Positions 44,104 through 52,602 of a stretch of 64,000 nucleotides of DNA are shown one piece after another. Origin of the DNA: Acidisoma cellulosilyticum (GTDB lineage Bacteria; Pseudomonadota; Alphaproteobacteria; Acetobacterales; Acetobacteraceae); the NCBI RefSeq assembly GCF_020621385.1, contig NZ_JAESVA010000003.1:124001-188000 (forward strand), read 5' to 3'. Made by a program: the position numbers and the translations under genes. The notes below the pieces were generated by a model. That model was not told the DNA's origin. It was given only the letters and a program-made list of their open reading frames with translations, and did not search any database. Numbering within the stretch: the stretch's first letter is position 1; every line of letters starts with the position of its first letter.

Positions 44104-44915
44104 TCTCCTTGTGTCTCATGTTGGTTCGGATTCGTCGGAGAGAGCAAAGGCTCCATCCGTCACTCGTTTCTTCAGAAATGGCGCGCGCTGCTCTGGCACT
44201 AGCCATGGCTTGTTGTTCCACGTCCCACCGCGGCGAAGATGACAGCCTGGAATACATCGACACTGGCCAGGACTGATGAAGCGCTTCGCGCACCATGAAT
44301 ATCCCGCCGATGCGTTACCACCTGATAGCTCAGTCCCCCTCAACCTGCCGACTAGCACGCCCCATTTGCGACTCGCGATTCAGTACGGCATTTTCGCTAT
44401 CTCAAGTCTTGAATCTAACTGTCAAGAAAAAGCCGACCAAACTATCTGCAAATTTACAATTTATTTCGTAACGGCAGTGGCCGACGGCAAAGGAACGCCA
44501 AGCAAGACGGGTCAACCAAACAGGCGGCCCTACCAATTTCTCTAGATATTATAAGAAGATTTCGCGCCCCATGCTTCGTGAAACCAATCAAAAGATGCGC
44601 CGCGCCCCATCTCGCAGCGCCGCCACCCCGCAGGTCTGCCATTCGCTGCCCATGCAGGTCCGCAAGCGCGCCAAGAACGCGCGTTCAATCTGTCATACGG
44701 TCTTAAACCGATTCGGATGCGGCGCCGATCATCTTGAGATGCTATGCTGTCGGCCGGAGCTGCGTATGCGCCGCAGCCGATTTCGCCAATTGAATTATTC
44801 ATACCTTAAGTGTTCTTGCCATGGCCGATCTGTTCTTCCACGCGCTTCCGGCTTCGCATGCGATCATGCCGGACGGCCCATGTCGGGCCAATAAGACGGA
44901 GAATGAGTCAGCAGC
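44104..44915. other. 812-bp gene-poor interval
   Basis: Between the histone-like gene and UPF0262 no supported gene is seen. It contains the promoter candidate at 44396-44425, an AT-rich patch around 44400-44470, and a minus-strand TATAAT at 44553-44548. Small open frames here lack family resemblance and ribosome binding sites. An untranslated leader or small RNA on the minus strand is possible. Confidence 0.5.
44396..44425 (-). promoter_or_regulatory. Candidate sigma-70 promoter toward the histone-like gene
   Basis: On the minus strand a perfect TTGACA (44425-44420) is followed 18 bases later by GATAGC (44401-44396), a weak -10. The spacer contains the palindrome TCAAG-T-CTTGA at 44402-44412, a possible operator. 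A start here would give about 290 nt of untranslated leader before the histone-like gene. A separate TATAAT on the minus strand (44553-44548) has no matching -35. Confidence 0.4.
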
Positions 44916-45431
44916 ATGACGAATCCCTCTGCCTCTCCTCCGCATGTTTCGCGCATCGCGCTTGAGGACAAATTTCCCGGCCATCTTCCGCCGCTGGTCG
45001 AAGCCGATCGTGCACAGGCGATCATGGACCTTGAAGCATCGAATTACTTTGCGCCACGCGGAGCAGGGCCCGGACCTTTTGTTCTTGCGCTTTCGCTCCG
45101 TGACGGTCGCCTTCTTTTCGACATTCGTGACGAGGCCGGCAACCCTGTGACCTTGATCGGACTTGCACTTGGTCCGTTCCGGCGCCTTATCAAGGACTAT
45201 GGGCTTTTGCTCGACAGCTACGCGACAGCCGTTCAGGACGGGCGGGAGGCAAGCATTCAGGCGATCGATATGGGACGGCGAGGCCTGCATAACGAGGGTG
45301 CCAGCCTGGTCGCCGCTCGCCTGGCCAGCAAGGTCGCAATCGACCATGACACGGCGCGACGTCTTTTCACGCTCGTCGCAGTGTTGCATCACCGCGTTAC
45401 CGGTCCACCAACGCAAAGTCATACCCCATGA
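44916..45431 (+). CDS. UPF0262 family protein
   Basis: This 171-residue protein matches the UPF0262 family, known mainly from alphaproteobacteria: [15 protein letters not shown]-x-G-N-P-V, then [27 protein letters not shown] (partly given) and a C-terminal segment ending in [12 protein letters not shown]. The function is unknown. ATG 44916 is used, though the nearest Shine-Dalgarno-like GGAG is 14 bases upstream. Its stop overlaps the mtnA start (ATGA), so it is probably translated together with the methionine-salvage isomerase. Confidence 0.88.
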   Translation: MTNPSASPPHVSRIALEDKFPGHLPPLVEADRAQAIMDLEASNYFAPRGAGPGPFVLALSLRDGRLLFDIRDEAGNPVTLIGLALGPFRRLIKDYGLLLDSYATAVQDGREASIQAIDMGRRGLHNEGASLVAARLASKVAIDHDTARRLFTLVAVLHHRVTGPPTQSHTP

Positions 45432-46513
45432 AGATCGACGGCATTTCCTATCGCAGCATCTGGTTGGATGAAGACGGCTGGGCTGTCCGCATCATCGACC
45501 AGACGAAACTTCCCTGGTCGCTCGACGTCCTGCGCATCGCAACGGTGGACGAGATGGCGGAGGCCATCCGTACCATGCGCGTGCGCGGTGCGCCGCTGAT
45601 CGGTGCTTCCGCCGCATACGGCCTCTGCCTCGCGCTCCGCGTCGATGCATCGAGCGATGCGATGGAGCGTGACGCCGCCATGCTCGCCGCCACACGACCG
45701 ACCGCCGTCAATCTGAAATGGGCGATCGACCGCATGCTGGAACGGCTGCGCAACACCCGCGCGGAAGAACGCGTTGCCGTCGCCTATCAGGAAGCGGCGG
45801 CGATCGCGGATGAGGACGTCGCACAGAACGAAGCCATCGGTCGTTATGGCCTGGAGCTTATTCGTGCCGCGCAAAAACCCGGCAAGCGCGTCAATGTTTT
45901 GACGCATTGCAATGCCGGCTGGATCGCGACGGTCGATTGGGGCACTGCGCTGGCGCCAATCTACATGGCGCATAATGACGGTATCGACGTGCATGTATGG
46001 GTCGATGAAACCCGCCCGCGCAACCAGGGCGCATCGCTGACCGCCTGGGAACTCGGCAGCCACGGCGTGCCGCATACGGTGATCGCCGACAATGCCGGCG
46101 GCCATCTAATGCAGCATGGCGAGGTCGATCTCGTGATCGTCGGCACCGACCGCGTAACCCGCGGCGGCGACGTCGCCAACAAGATCGGCACCTATCTCAA
46201 GGCTCTGGCGGCGCATGACAATGCCGTTCCCTTCTGGGTGGCATTGCCGTCGACCACCATCGACTGGACCATCACCGATGGCGTGAAGGATATCCCCATC
46301 GAGGAGCGCTCGTCCGCCGAGGTCACCTTGATGACGGGTCAAACAGCCGATGGCAGCCTAGCCACTATTCAGGTGACGCCACCGGGCAGCGGCGCCGCCA
46401 ATCCCGCTTTCGACGTCACCCCGGCCCGGCTGGTGACCGGCATGATCACCGAACGCGGACGCTGCGCGGCCAGCCCGGAAGGGTTGCTCTCGCTCTTTCC
46501 CGAACGGGCATAA
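45428..46513 (+). CDS. mtnA: S-methyl-5-thioribose-1-phosphate isomerase
   Basis: This 361-residue enzyme converts methylthioribose-1-phosphate to the ribulose form in methionine salvage. Visible motifs are [14 protein letters not shown], the catalytic Cys in [22 protein letters not shown] (partly given), and the catalytic Asp in [21 protein letters not shown]. The C-terminal [20 protein letters not shown] segment is also standard for the family. The start ATG overlaps the UPF0262 stop. No MTA phosphorylase is adjacent in the window. Confidence 0.95.
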   Translation: MKIDGISYRSIWLDEDGWAVRIIDQTKLPWSLDVLRIATVDEMAEAIRTMRVRGAPLIGASAAYGLCLALRVDASSDAMERDAAMLAATRPTAVNLKWAIDRMLERLRNTRAEERVAVAYQEAAAIADEDVAQNEAIGRYGLELIRAAQKPGKRVNVLTHCNAGWIATVDWGTALAPIYMAHNDGIDVHVWVDETRPRNQGASLTAWELGSHGVPHTVIADNAGGHLMQHGEVDLVIVGTDRVTRGGDVANKIGTYLKALAAHDNAVPFWVALPSTTIDWTITDGVKDIPIEERSSAEVTLMTGQTADGSLATIQVTPPGSGAANPAFDVTPARLVTGMITERGRCAASPEGLLSLFPERA

Positions 46514-46526
46514 GGCTTGCGCAGGC

Positions 46527-47393
46527 ATGAAGAACGCGGCTTTCGGTCTTATCCTCTCTGCCGTCGCTCTGACGGCCTGCGGTCACACGCCGACAACGGT
46601 GGCCCTGAAGGGCGGCTGGGTCTCACCGCCTTCAGCCTCCACCTGCGTCGCTCAGGCGGATGACGGGCAGGAACCGCCCTTCATCCGCAATTGCTTCGGC
46701 AATTTCGACCGCGCCTCGGCCATCGCCATCGCCTATGCCGAATGGCGGGCCTGGGGCCAGGTCGTCTACGACGCCGACCCGAAGGATGAAGGTCCGGTCG
46801 ATCCCAATACCAAAGCAGAGCGCCAGCCCGGCTTCTGGCAACGCGTCGGGCTCTATTGGTGGCTCGGCATGAATGAAAGCAACCCGACCAGCGCCTGGAC
46901 CGGTCAGCATGATGCGTCCGGCGTCGTCTTCTCGCCCGATGTCGATGGCAGCTTCGCCTGGTCCGCCGCTTTCATCTCTTTCGTGATGCGCATGGCAGGC
47001 GCCGGTCCGTCATTCCCTTACGCGGAATCACACAGCGTCTATATCAATGCGGCGGTCGAAGAGAGCCTCAATCAATCGGGCCAGTATGCAATCCAGGCGG
47101 AAGCCCCGAATGCCTATGCGCCTGTCGTGGGGGATCTTATTTGCTTCGGCCGCAATGGCGCCGCAGCCTTGACCTATGCGCAATTGCCGGCCGGCCGCTA
47201 CACTAGCCATTGCGGCATCGTCGTCGCGAAAGCCCCTGACCAGATCAGCATCATCGGCGGCAATGTCGAAGATGCCGTCGCACTCACGCATGTCCCCGTC
47301 ACCGACCAGGGGCTGCTGGCCGAGCCGGACGGCACCGTGCTCGACACGCGCTATCCCTGGCTGCTCGTCATCCGCATCGCCTATAATCAATAG
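46527..47393 (+). CDS. DUF2272 domain lipoprotein
   Basis: This 288-residue protein has a lipoprotein signal peptide with lipobox LTAC at the cysteine near residue 19 and the DUF2272 layout: AYAEWRAWG, SFAWSAAFISFVMRMAGAG followed by FPYAESHSVYINAAV, and a C-terminal HCGIVVAKA segment. It is probably anchored in the outer or inner membrane facing the periplasm. DUF2272 resembles CHAP/NlpC-type hydrolases, but a catalytic role is unproven. It lies 13 bp after mtnA. A terminator hairpin lies after the stop. Confidence 0.85.
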   Translation: MKNAAFGLILSAVALTACGHTPTTVALKGGWVSPPSASTCVAQADDGQEPPFIRNCFGNFDRASAIAIAYAEWRAWGQVVYDADPKDEGPVDPNTKAERQPGFWQRVGLYWWLGMNESNPTSAWTGQHDASGVVFSPDVDGSFAWSAAFISFVMRMAGAGPSFPYAESHSVYINAAVEESLNQSGQYAIQAEAPNAYAPVVGDLICFGRNGAAALTYAQLPAGRYTSHCGIVVAKAPDQISIIGGNVEDAVALTHVPVTDQGLLAEPDGTVLDTRYPWLLVIRIAYNQ

Positions 47394-47395
47394 AA

Positions 47396-47434
47396 GACAA
47401 GGCAGCCCGAGCCTGCCGCCTTGTCGTCTCTCTC
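47396..47434. terminator. Convergent terminator of the DUF2272 and SnoaL genes
   Basis: GACAAGGC (47396-47403) pairs with GCCTTGTC (47418-47425), with an inner GGCAG/CTGCC overlap. It is followed by GTCTCTCTC, a pyrimidine-rich tail, on the plus strand. It lies between the converging DUF2272 lipoprotein and SnoaL genes and can serve both. Confidence 0.55.
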
Positions 47435-47978
47435 AGATGGGCTTGCCTTCGCTGCTCGCCCAGCGCGCCATCATCGCATTGCTGGGCCGTGTTTTGTCGG
47501 CAACCTTGCGCGCCGTCTCAACACCCGCCACCGGCAAACCAGCCGGGTCAAGCAGGCCCGTCTGTACCAGCACGGTCGCCTGATCCCAGTAGATATGCTC
47601 ATGCACCAGCTTGTCGCCCTGGAACTGCACGATGGCGACCGCCGGAATATCGATCTGCTTGCCCGTCGGCGCGACACCCGGCAGCAGCCAGTCGATCTCC
47701 GTCGTATGGGTAAAATGCATGATGAATTCGTCGACGATGCGATCCTCCCCGACCGTCCGGCTGATCGATGTCAGACGAAAGTCGGGCGGATTGCCGCTGA
47801 TGAAGTGATATTTATAGAAACGCTTGAGCTGATCATGGCCGACGCCGCCAGTCATGGTCGGGATGTGATTGACATAGGGTTCGGCGACCATCGTCGCCAT
47901 GGTGGCGTCGACATCGCGCGTCGCGAATTCGTGACGGCAATGCTCTTCCCATAAGGCGACCAGATCGGGCTTGGTCAT
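47433..47978 (-). CDS. NTF2-like/SnoaL-type protein
   Basis: This 181-residue protein has the cone-shaped NTF2-like fold pattern of SnoaL polyketide-cyclase relatives: an N-terminal helix with R-H-E-F-A-T-R-D-V-D-A-T-M-A, then MTGGVGHDQLKRFYKYHF, DEFIMHFTHT and VHEHIYWDQATVLVQTGLLDP near the end (partly quoted). Members hydrolyse or isomerise small hydrophobic compounds, or bind ligands; the substrate is unknown. The C-terminus is about 30 residues longer than usual. The rhodanese gene is 24 bp upstream on the same strand. Confidence 0.75.
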   Translation of the reverse strand: MTKPDLVALWEEHCRHEFATRDVDATMATMVAEPYVNHIPTMTGGVGHDQLKRFYKYHFISGNPPDFRLTSISRTVGEDRIVDEFIMHFTHTTEIDWLLPGVAPTGKQIDIPAVAIVQFQGDKLVHEHIYWDQATVLVQTGLLDPAGLPVAGVETARKVADKTRPSNAMMARWASSEGKPI

Positions 47979-48002
47979 CCGCTTCCTCCCTCGGCTCGCT
48001 TC

Positions 48003-48413
48003 TTAGCGTTGATGCCAGGGCAGGCCCTCGGCCTTCCAGCCGCTGACCTGGCCACGATGGCCCTGCCCGTCAGGCGGCCCCTCGAAACCGTCGGCCACGT
48101 TATAGACGCGGGTGAAGCCGGCCGCCTGAGCCGCCTGGGCAGCCGCCAAGCTACGAGCCCCGCTGCGGCACAGGAAGTAGATCGGCGTCTCTGACACCAT
48201 CCCAGCCTCGCGCAGATGCTCCACGAAGCCGCCATTGCGCTGCATGGTCGGATAGACCTGCCAGGGGATCAGCACCACCTCGCGCCCGAGGCTCTGCAGA
48301 TCGGGGATACCGACGAAATTCCACTCGGCGTCGGTGCGCACGTCGCAAAGCTGGGCCTGGGGATCGGCCTGCAAAGCCTCCCATACCTTGCCGGGTTCGA
48401 TATCTTCGATCAT
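48003..48413 (-). CDS. Rhodanese-like sulfurtransferase
   Basis: This 136-residue single-domain rhodanese has the active-site loop CRSGARS (about residue 76) at the position of the sulfur-carrying cysteine, preceded by DVRTDAEW and followed by a helix ending in GFTRVYNVADGFEGPPDG. It can transfer sulfane sulfur to a nucleophile. It is divergent from cysK with 75 bp between the starts, so a sulfur-related pair is plausible. The start is ATG 48413. Confidence 0.9.
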   Translation of the reverse strand: MIEDIEPGKVWEALQADPQAQLCDVRTDAEWNFVGIPDLQSLGREVVLIPWQVYPTMQRNGGFVEHLREAGMVSETPIYFLCRSGARSLAAAQAAQAAGFTRVYNVADGFEGPPDGQGHRGQVSGWKAEGLPWHQR

Positions 48414-48434
48414 GTGTGTCCTCGATCGGTTGAA

Positions 48435-48451
48435 CGGCCTTCAGAAGGCCG
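48435..48451. promoter_or_regulatory. 17-bp palindrome between rhodanese and cysK
   Basis: CGGCCTTC-A-GAAGGCCG is a perfect 17-bp palindrome in the 75-bp divergent spacer. It may be an operator for sulfur-responsive control; no promoter hexamers are clear. Confidence 0.35.
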
Positions 48452-48488
48452 CTTGTGCCATCGATTGGCAAGGGTCGGAGACCAGCGA

Positions 48489-49499
48489 ATGATGGCAGGC
48501 ATTGCGGATGGGCTTATCGGCGCTATCGGCCATACGCCGCTGATCCGGCTGCGTCGCGCGTCTGAAGCCACCGGCTGTACGATCCTGGGCAAGGCCGAGT
48601 TCATGAATCCGGGCGGCTCGGTCAAGGATCGCGCCGGGCTTGCCATCATCACCGACGCCGAAAATCGTGGGCTGCTACAGCCGGGTGGCACCGTCGTGGA
48701 GGGCACGGCGGGCAATACCGGCATCGGCATCACGCTGGTCGCCAATGCGCGCGGCTATCGCGCCGTCATCGTCATGCCGGAGACGCAGAGCCAGGAGAAG
48801 ATCGATTTCCTGCGCATGATCGGCGCCGATCTGCGCCTGGTGCCGGCAGCACCTTTCCGTGATCCTGGAAATTACGTCCATGTCTCCCGCCGCCTCGCGG
48901 AAGAGCTCGGTGCTGTCTATGCCAATCAATTTGACAATCTCGCCAACCGGGCCGGCCATGCCGCGACGACAGGGGCCGAGATTTGGGCGCAGACCGCAGG
49001 CCGCGTCGATGCCTTCACCTGCGCCTGCGGCACCGGCGGCACTTTGGCCGGTGTCTCTGACGCGCTGAAGGCCAAGAACCCCGCCATTCGCATCCTGCTC
49101 GCAGACCCCGAAGGAAGCGGTCTCTATGGCTGGGTAAAGTCGAATGACCTTTCAATCAGCGGCAGTTCGGTGACGGAGGGCATCGGCCAATCCCGCGTAC
49201 CGGGCAATCTGCAGGGCGCCGCCATCGACGATGCCCTGCGCATCCCGGACGTGGAAGCGCTCGAACAGGTCTTCGACCTTCTGCAGCATGAGGGACTTTC
49301 GGTCGGCGGCTCGGCCGGCATCAATGTCGCTGCCGCCATCCGCGTTGCGCTTGACCTCGGCCCCGGGCATACCATCGTCACGATCCTGTGCGACGGCGGC
49401 AGCCGCTATCAATCGAAGCTCTTCAATCCCACCTTCCTCAAGAGCAAGGGCCTGCCGACGCCTCCCTGGCTTGGCACCTCGCCTCGCCTGGATGATTGA
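48489..49499 (+). CDS. cysK: Cysteine synthase A
   Basis: This 336-residue PLP enzyme makes cysteine from O-acetylserine and sulfide. PLP lysine is in NPGGSVKDRAG (about residue 41), and GTAGNTGIG provides the substrate-binding loop. The phosphate-binding loop GTGGTLAG and the C-terminal S-x-G-I/V-N element (SAGINV) are present. The start at ATG 48489 begins MMAGIADGLIGAIG, and a second ATG lies at 48492. It is divergent from the rhodanese gene. Confidence 0.93.
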   Translation: MMAGIADGLIGAIGHTPLIRLRRASEATGCTILGKAEFMNPGGSVKDRAGLAIITDAENRGLLQPGGTVVEGTAGNTGIGITLVANARGYRAVIVMPETQSQEKIDFLRMIGADLRLVPAAPFRDPGNYVHVSRRLAEELGAVYANQFDNLANRAGHAATTGAEIWAQTAGRVDAFTCACGTGGTLAGVSDALKAKNPAIRILLADPEGSGLYGWVKSNDLSISGSSVTEGIGQSRVPGNLQGAAIDDALRIPDVEALEQVFDLLQHEGLSVGGSAGINVAAAIRVALDLGPGHTIVTILCDGGSRYQSKLFNPTFLKSKGLPTPPWLGTSPRLDD

Positions 49500-49539
49500 T
49501 CTGGCGCCGAAACCTGCTCCCGACAGCCGGATAAACTGA

Positions 49540-50718
49540 ATGCCTGACGCGACACCTGTGAACGAGGCGAAGCCTGCGGCCGGATCAACCGAAGCCTCCG
49601 CGCGCAAGCAGCGTGGCGAGCTTGGTCGCGCGCTCGGCATCGTGGTCAGCGATCCGCATCTGCACGATCCGAAGACGCGGGAAATGCCTTTGCCGCGGCA
49701 TTGGAATACCGTGTTCCTCGGCATCCTGACCGTCATCGCCGTGCTCGGCTGTCTTTATGTGGCACGCGACATCGTGCTGCCGGTGGTCTTGGCGATGGTG
49801 CTGAAACTGCTGTTTCAACCGCTCGTCAAATTGTTGGAACGCATCCGCATTCCGAAGGCGATCGGCGCGCTCGTCTGCATCATTCTGTTGCTCGGCGTCT
49901 TCGTCGGTCTCGGCGCGCTGCTCTCCAGCCCGGCCTCGCGCTGGGCCGCGCAACTGCCGCAGGCCTGGCCGATATTGCAAGAACGTTTCGCTGTTCTGCG
50001 GCCGACCGTGGCAAAGCTGGATCATCTGCTGTCGGGCATGGGTGTGCATTTCGGCAACGCGGATTCCTTGCTCTCCCATCCTGTCGGCATGGTGACGGCG
50101 GTCTTCAGCGGCACCGGCACCATCGCCTCCAACCTGCTCGAAACGCTTCTTGTTCTTTTTTATCTTCTTGTCTTCGGTGAAACATTTTTGCGCCGCCTTG
50201 TGGAAGTTCTGCCGCGCTTCGATGACAAACGCGAAGCGGTTGAGATCTCCATGCATATGGAGCGCGACCTTTCCGCCTATCTGCTGACCATCACCATCAT
50301 CAACGCAGTCGTCGGTTGCGCCACCGGCTTGGTGATGTGGATCTGCGGCGTGCCCGGTCCCGTCCTTTGGGGCGTCGTCGCCTTCTGCCTCAACTTCGTG
50401 CCGATCCTTGGCCCCTTCGTCGGTATCCTCGTCTTTCTCGCGGTCGGCATCGTCACGGCGGGACTGGCCTGGATCGCGATCCTGCCCGCCTGCCTCTATT
50501 TCAGCATCCATGTCGCGGAAGGCGAGATCATCACGCCGATGCTGCTCGCCAGCCGTTTCACCATCAATCCGGTTGCCGTCATGCTGTCCCTTATCTTCTG
50601 GTATTGGATGTGGGGTGTAGCTGGCGCCATCCTGGCGGTGCCGATGCTCGCCATTCTGAAAATCATCTGTGACCGGCTGCGCCCTTTCCGTGCCTTCGGC
50701 CATCTCCTCGAAGGCTGA
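49540..50718 (+). CDS. AI-2E family transporter
   Basis: This 392-residue membrane protein has about eight hydrophobic helices and matches the AI-2E/PerM family: VLPVVLAMVLKLLFQPLV, IPKAIGALVCI, and the C-terminal GVPGPVLWGVVAFCLNFVPILGPFVG with VFLAVGIVTAGLAWIAI (partly given). Members export small molecules or act as Na+/H+-like antiporters. A charged N-terminal extension of about 60 residues precedes the first helix. The next gene follows at 7 bp. The substrate is unknown. Confidence 0.85.
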   Translation: MPDATPVNEAKPAAGSTEASARKQRGELGRALGIVVSDPHLHDPKTREMPLPRHWNTVFLGILTVIAVLGCLYVARDIVLPVVLAMVLKLLFQPLVKLLERIRIPKAIGALVCIILLLGVFVGLGALLSSPASRWAAQLPQAWPILQERFAVLRPTVAKLDHLLSGMGVHFGNADSLLSHPVGMVTAVFSGTGTIASNLLETLLVLFYLLVFGETFLRRLVEVLPRFDDKREAVEISMHMERDLSAYLLTITIINAVVGCATGLVMWICGVPGPVLWGVVAFCLNFVPILGPFVGILVFLAVGIVTAGLAWIAILPACLYFSIHVAEGEIITPMLLASRFTINPVAVMLSLIFWYWMWGVAGAILAVPMLAILKIICDRLRPFRAFGHLLEG

Positions 50719-50725
50719 ACCAAGC

Positions 50726-51910
50726 ATGACAACCGAGACGAAGTTCGACGCCATCATCATCGGTGCCGGTGCCGCCGGACTGATGGCCGCCATGACCGCC
50801 GGCCAAAGCGGCAAGCGCGTGCTCCTGCTCGACCATAATGCCGAGCCCGGCGCCAAGATCCTCATCTCCGGCGGCGGGCGCAGCAACTTCACGAACCGGG
50901 AGGCGCCGGCCAACCGCTTCATCTCCGGCAATCCGCATTTCGCGAAATCGGCGCTCAGCCGCTACAAGCCGGCTGACTTCATCGCCCTCGTCGATCGCCA
51001 CGGTATCGCCTGGCACGAAAAGACGCTTGGTCAGTTGTTCTGTGACGGGTCAGCGCAGCAGATCGTCACCATGCTGATGAAGGGATGCCGGGACGGTGGC
51101 GTGACCTTTCGCTTCGGCACCGGCATCGCGGCAGTGACGCGCCAGAGCCTGTTTCACGTGAAGACCGAGAGTGGAGAGCTTTTCAAGGCACCCAACCTCG
51201 TCATCGCGACCGGCGGATTGTCCATCCCGAAACTCGGCGCCACAGGTTTCGCTTATCGCATCGCCGAGCAATTCGACCTGCCCATGGTCAAGCCGGAACC
51301 GGCGCTGGTGCCGCTGACCTTCGATGCGCCTGATCTGCCGCTCATGCGTGGCCTGTCCGGCACGCCATGCGAGGTGGTGGCGACGGCAGGCAAAGCGCGC
51401 TTCCGGGAAGCGATGCTGTTCACCCATCGTGGCCTGTCCGGCCCTGCCATCCTGCAGATCTCCAGCTATCTGCGACCCGGTGACAGTTTCACGGTCGATC
51501 TGCTGCCCGGGGCCAATGCGCGGGAGGCGCTGCTGGCGACGAAGCGCACGCGGCCTCGAATCGCTCTGCGCACGGCTCTCGCCGAGCATCTGCCACAGCG
51601 CCTGGCGCATGCACTGGCCCCCGAGGAGCAGGCGCCGCCGATCGGGGAGACAAGCGACAAGGTTCTGTCGGCACTGGCCGAACGGGTCCAACAATGGCGG
51701 CTGACGCCTGAGGGCACGGAGGGCTTCGCCAAGGCCGAGGTGACGCGCGGCGGCATCGATACCGCAGCACTCTCATCCCAGACCATGGAAGCGAAGGACG
51801 TGCCTGGCCTCCATTTCATCGGGGAGGCCGTGGACGTCACCGGCTGGCTGGGCGGCTATAATTTTCAATGGGCCTGGGCCAGCGGTTTCGCGGCCGGGCA
51901 GTCTGTCTGA
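50726..51910 (+). CDS. HI0933-family NAD(P)/FAD-dependent oxidoreductase
   Basis: This 394-residue flavoprotein has the FAD-binding GxGxxG in IIIGAGAAGLMAAMTAG (partly given), the ILISGGGRSNFTN segment characteristic of the HI0933/YhiN-type family, IATGGLSIPKLGATG, and a C-terminal HFIGEAVDVTGWLGGYNFQWAWASG (partly given). The biological role of the family is uncertain; BaiN homologues reduce bile acid derivatives. The start ATG 50726 gives MTTETKFDAIIIGAG. Its stop codon lies inside a 20-bp perfect palindrome, followed by a strong hairpin. Confidence 0.88.
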   Translation: MTTETKFDAIIIGAGAAGLMAAMTAGQSGKRVLLLDHNAEPGAKILISGGGRSNFTNREAPANRFISGNPHFAKSALSRYKPADFIALVDRHGIAWHEKTLGQLFCDGSAQQIVTMLMKGCRDGGVTFRFGTGIAAVTRQSLFHVKTESGELFKAPNLVIATGGLSIPKLGATGFAYRIAEQFDLPMVKPEPALVPLTFDAPDLPLMRGLSGTPCEVVATAGKARFREAMLFTHRGLSGPAILQISSYLRPGDSFTVDLLPGANAREALLATKRTRPRIALRTALAEHLPQRLAHALAPEEQAPPIGETSDKVLSALAERVQQWRLTPEGTEGFAKAEVTRGGIDTAALSSQTMEAKDVPGLHFIGEAVDVTGWLGGYNFQWAWASGFAAGQSV

Positions 51911-51969
51911 GGCGATATCGCCTCAGGTCAACCGGGATCTCCGCCCTGGGGCGAACCCCGGGGCGGAGA
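51907..51969. terminator. Palindrome and strong hairpin between HI0933 and nitroreductase genes
   Basis: CTGAGGCGAT and its complement ATCGCCTCAG form a 20-bp perfect palindrome at 51907-51926, and the HI0933 stop codon (51908-51910) is inside it. A second hairpin has 14-bp arms at 51938-51951 and 51956-51969 with one mismatch and a 4-base loop, reading UUCG on the minus strand. No poly-U follows, so it may protect 3' ends rather than terminate. Confidence 0.5.
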
Positions 51970-51975
51970 CGGTCA

Positions 51976-52575
51976 TCACTTCGAGAAGGAACCCTCGAAG
52001 GCGAAATCGGTGATCGGCTTGCGCGGGCTCGGCGCTTCGCGCTTCGCCAGGCCCTCGGGCAGGATCGACTTGTCGCCCTGACGGCCGATGGCGACTGCCG
52101 CCTCAACACGAACGCCTTCGGGGAAGTTGAGTTCGGCGAAAGCGCGCGGGATGTCGAAACCGACCATGGCATGGGCGTGCCAGCCGAGCTTGGAGCCCTG
52201 CAGCGCCAGCGCATTCCAGGCCGCACCGGCATCGAAGGAATGGCTGTGCGACGGAATGGCCTTCTCGGCGCCCGGCGGCAGCATGGTGGTGTGCGACGCG
52301 ATGATGACGATGGCGCCGGCACGCTTCGCCCAGGACTGATTGAACTCGTTCAACAGGCCAAGGAGCTTCTCCCAGTTGGGGGAGCTGCGGCGGGCATAGA
52401 TGAACACCCAGGGCTGAGAATTGTAGGAAGACGGCGCCCAGCGGGCGGCTTCGAACATCGAAAACAGATCCGCTTCGGAAATTTCTTCCTCGGTGAAGGC
52501 GCGCGGCGACCAGCGCTCCAGGAAAATCGGCTCGATCTCATGATCGGCGTCACGGAAATTGGCGTTTTTCGTCAT
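51976..52575 (-). CDS. Nitroreductase family protein
   Basis: This 199-residue FMN-dependent enzyme of the nitroreductase fold has RWSPRAFTEEEISEADLFSMFEAARWAPSSYNSQPW (partly given), the classic R-R-S/T-x-R-x-F and P-S-x-x-N-x-Q-P-W motifs that bind FMN. It reduces quinones, nitro compounds or similar electrophiles. It shares the strand of the LpxO-like gene 27 bp upstream and is probably co-transcribed. Two terminator-like hairpins separate it from the convergent HI0933 gene. Confidence 0.9.
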   Translation of the reverse strand: MTKNANFRDADHEIEPIFLERWSPRAFTEEEISEADLFSMFEAARWAPSSYNSQPWVFIYARRSSPNWEKLLGLLNEFNQSWAKRAGAIVIIASHTTMLPPGAEKAIPSHSHSFDAGAAWNALALQGSKLGWHAHAMVGFDIPRAFAELNFPEGVRVEAAVAIGRQGDKSILPEGLAKREAPSPRKPITDFAFEGSFSK

Positions 52576-52602
52576 GCTTGGTCCTTTTGGTGCGAGCGGC
52601 GC

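Noticed and set aside
44320-44345. A tRNA-like GATAGCTCAGT run
   Set aside because: The D-arm-like text is not followed by an anticodon stem, T-arm (GGTTCGA) or matching acceptor stem.
44276-44545. Short plus-strand open frame in the 44104-44915 gap
   Set aside because: No ribosome binding site, no recognisable motif, and composition looks random.
44571-44894. 107-residue Cys/Arg-rich plus-strand open frame before UPF0262
   Set aside because: Lacks a ribosome binding site and resembles no family; Arg/Cys richness reflects base composition.
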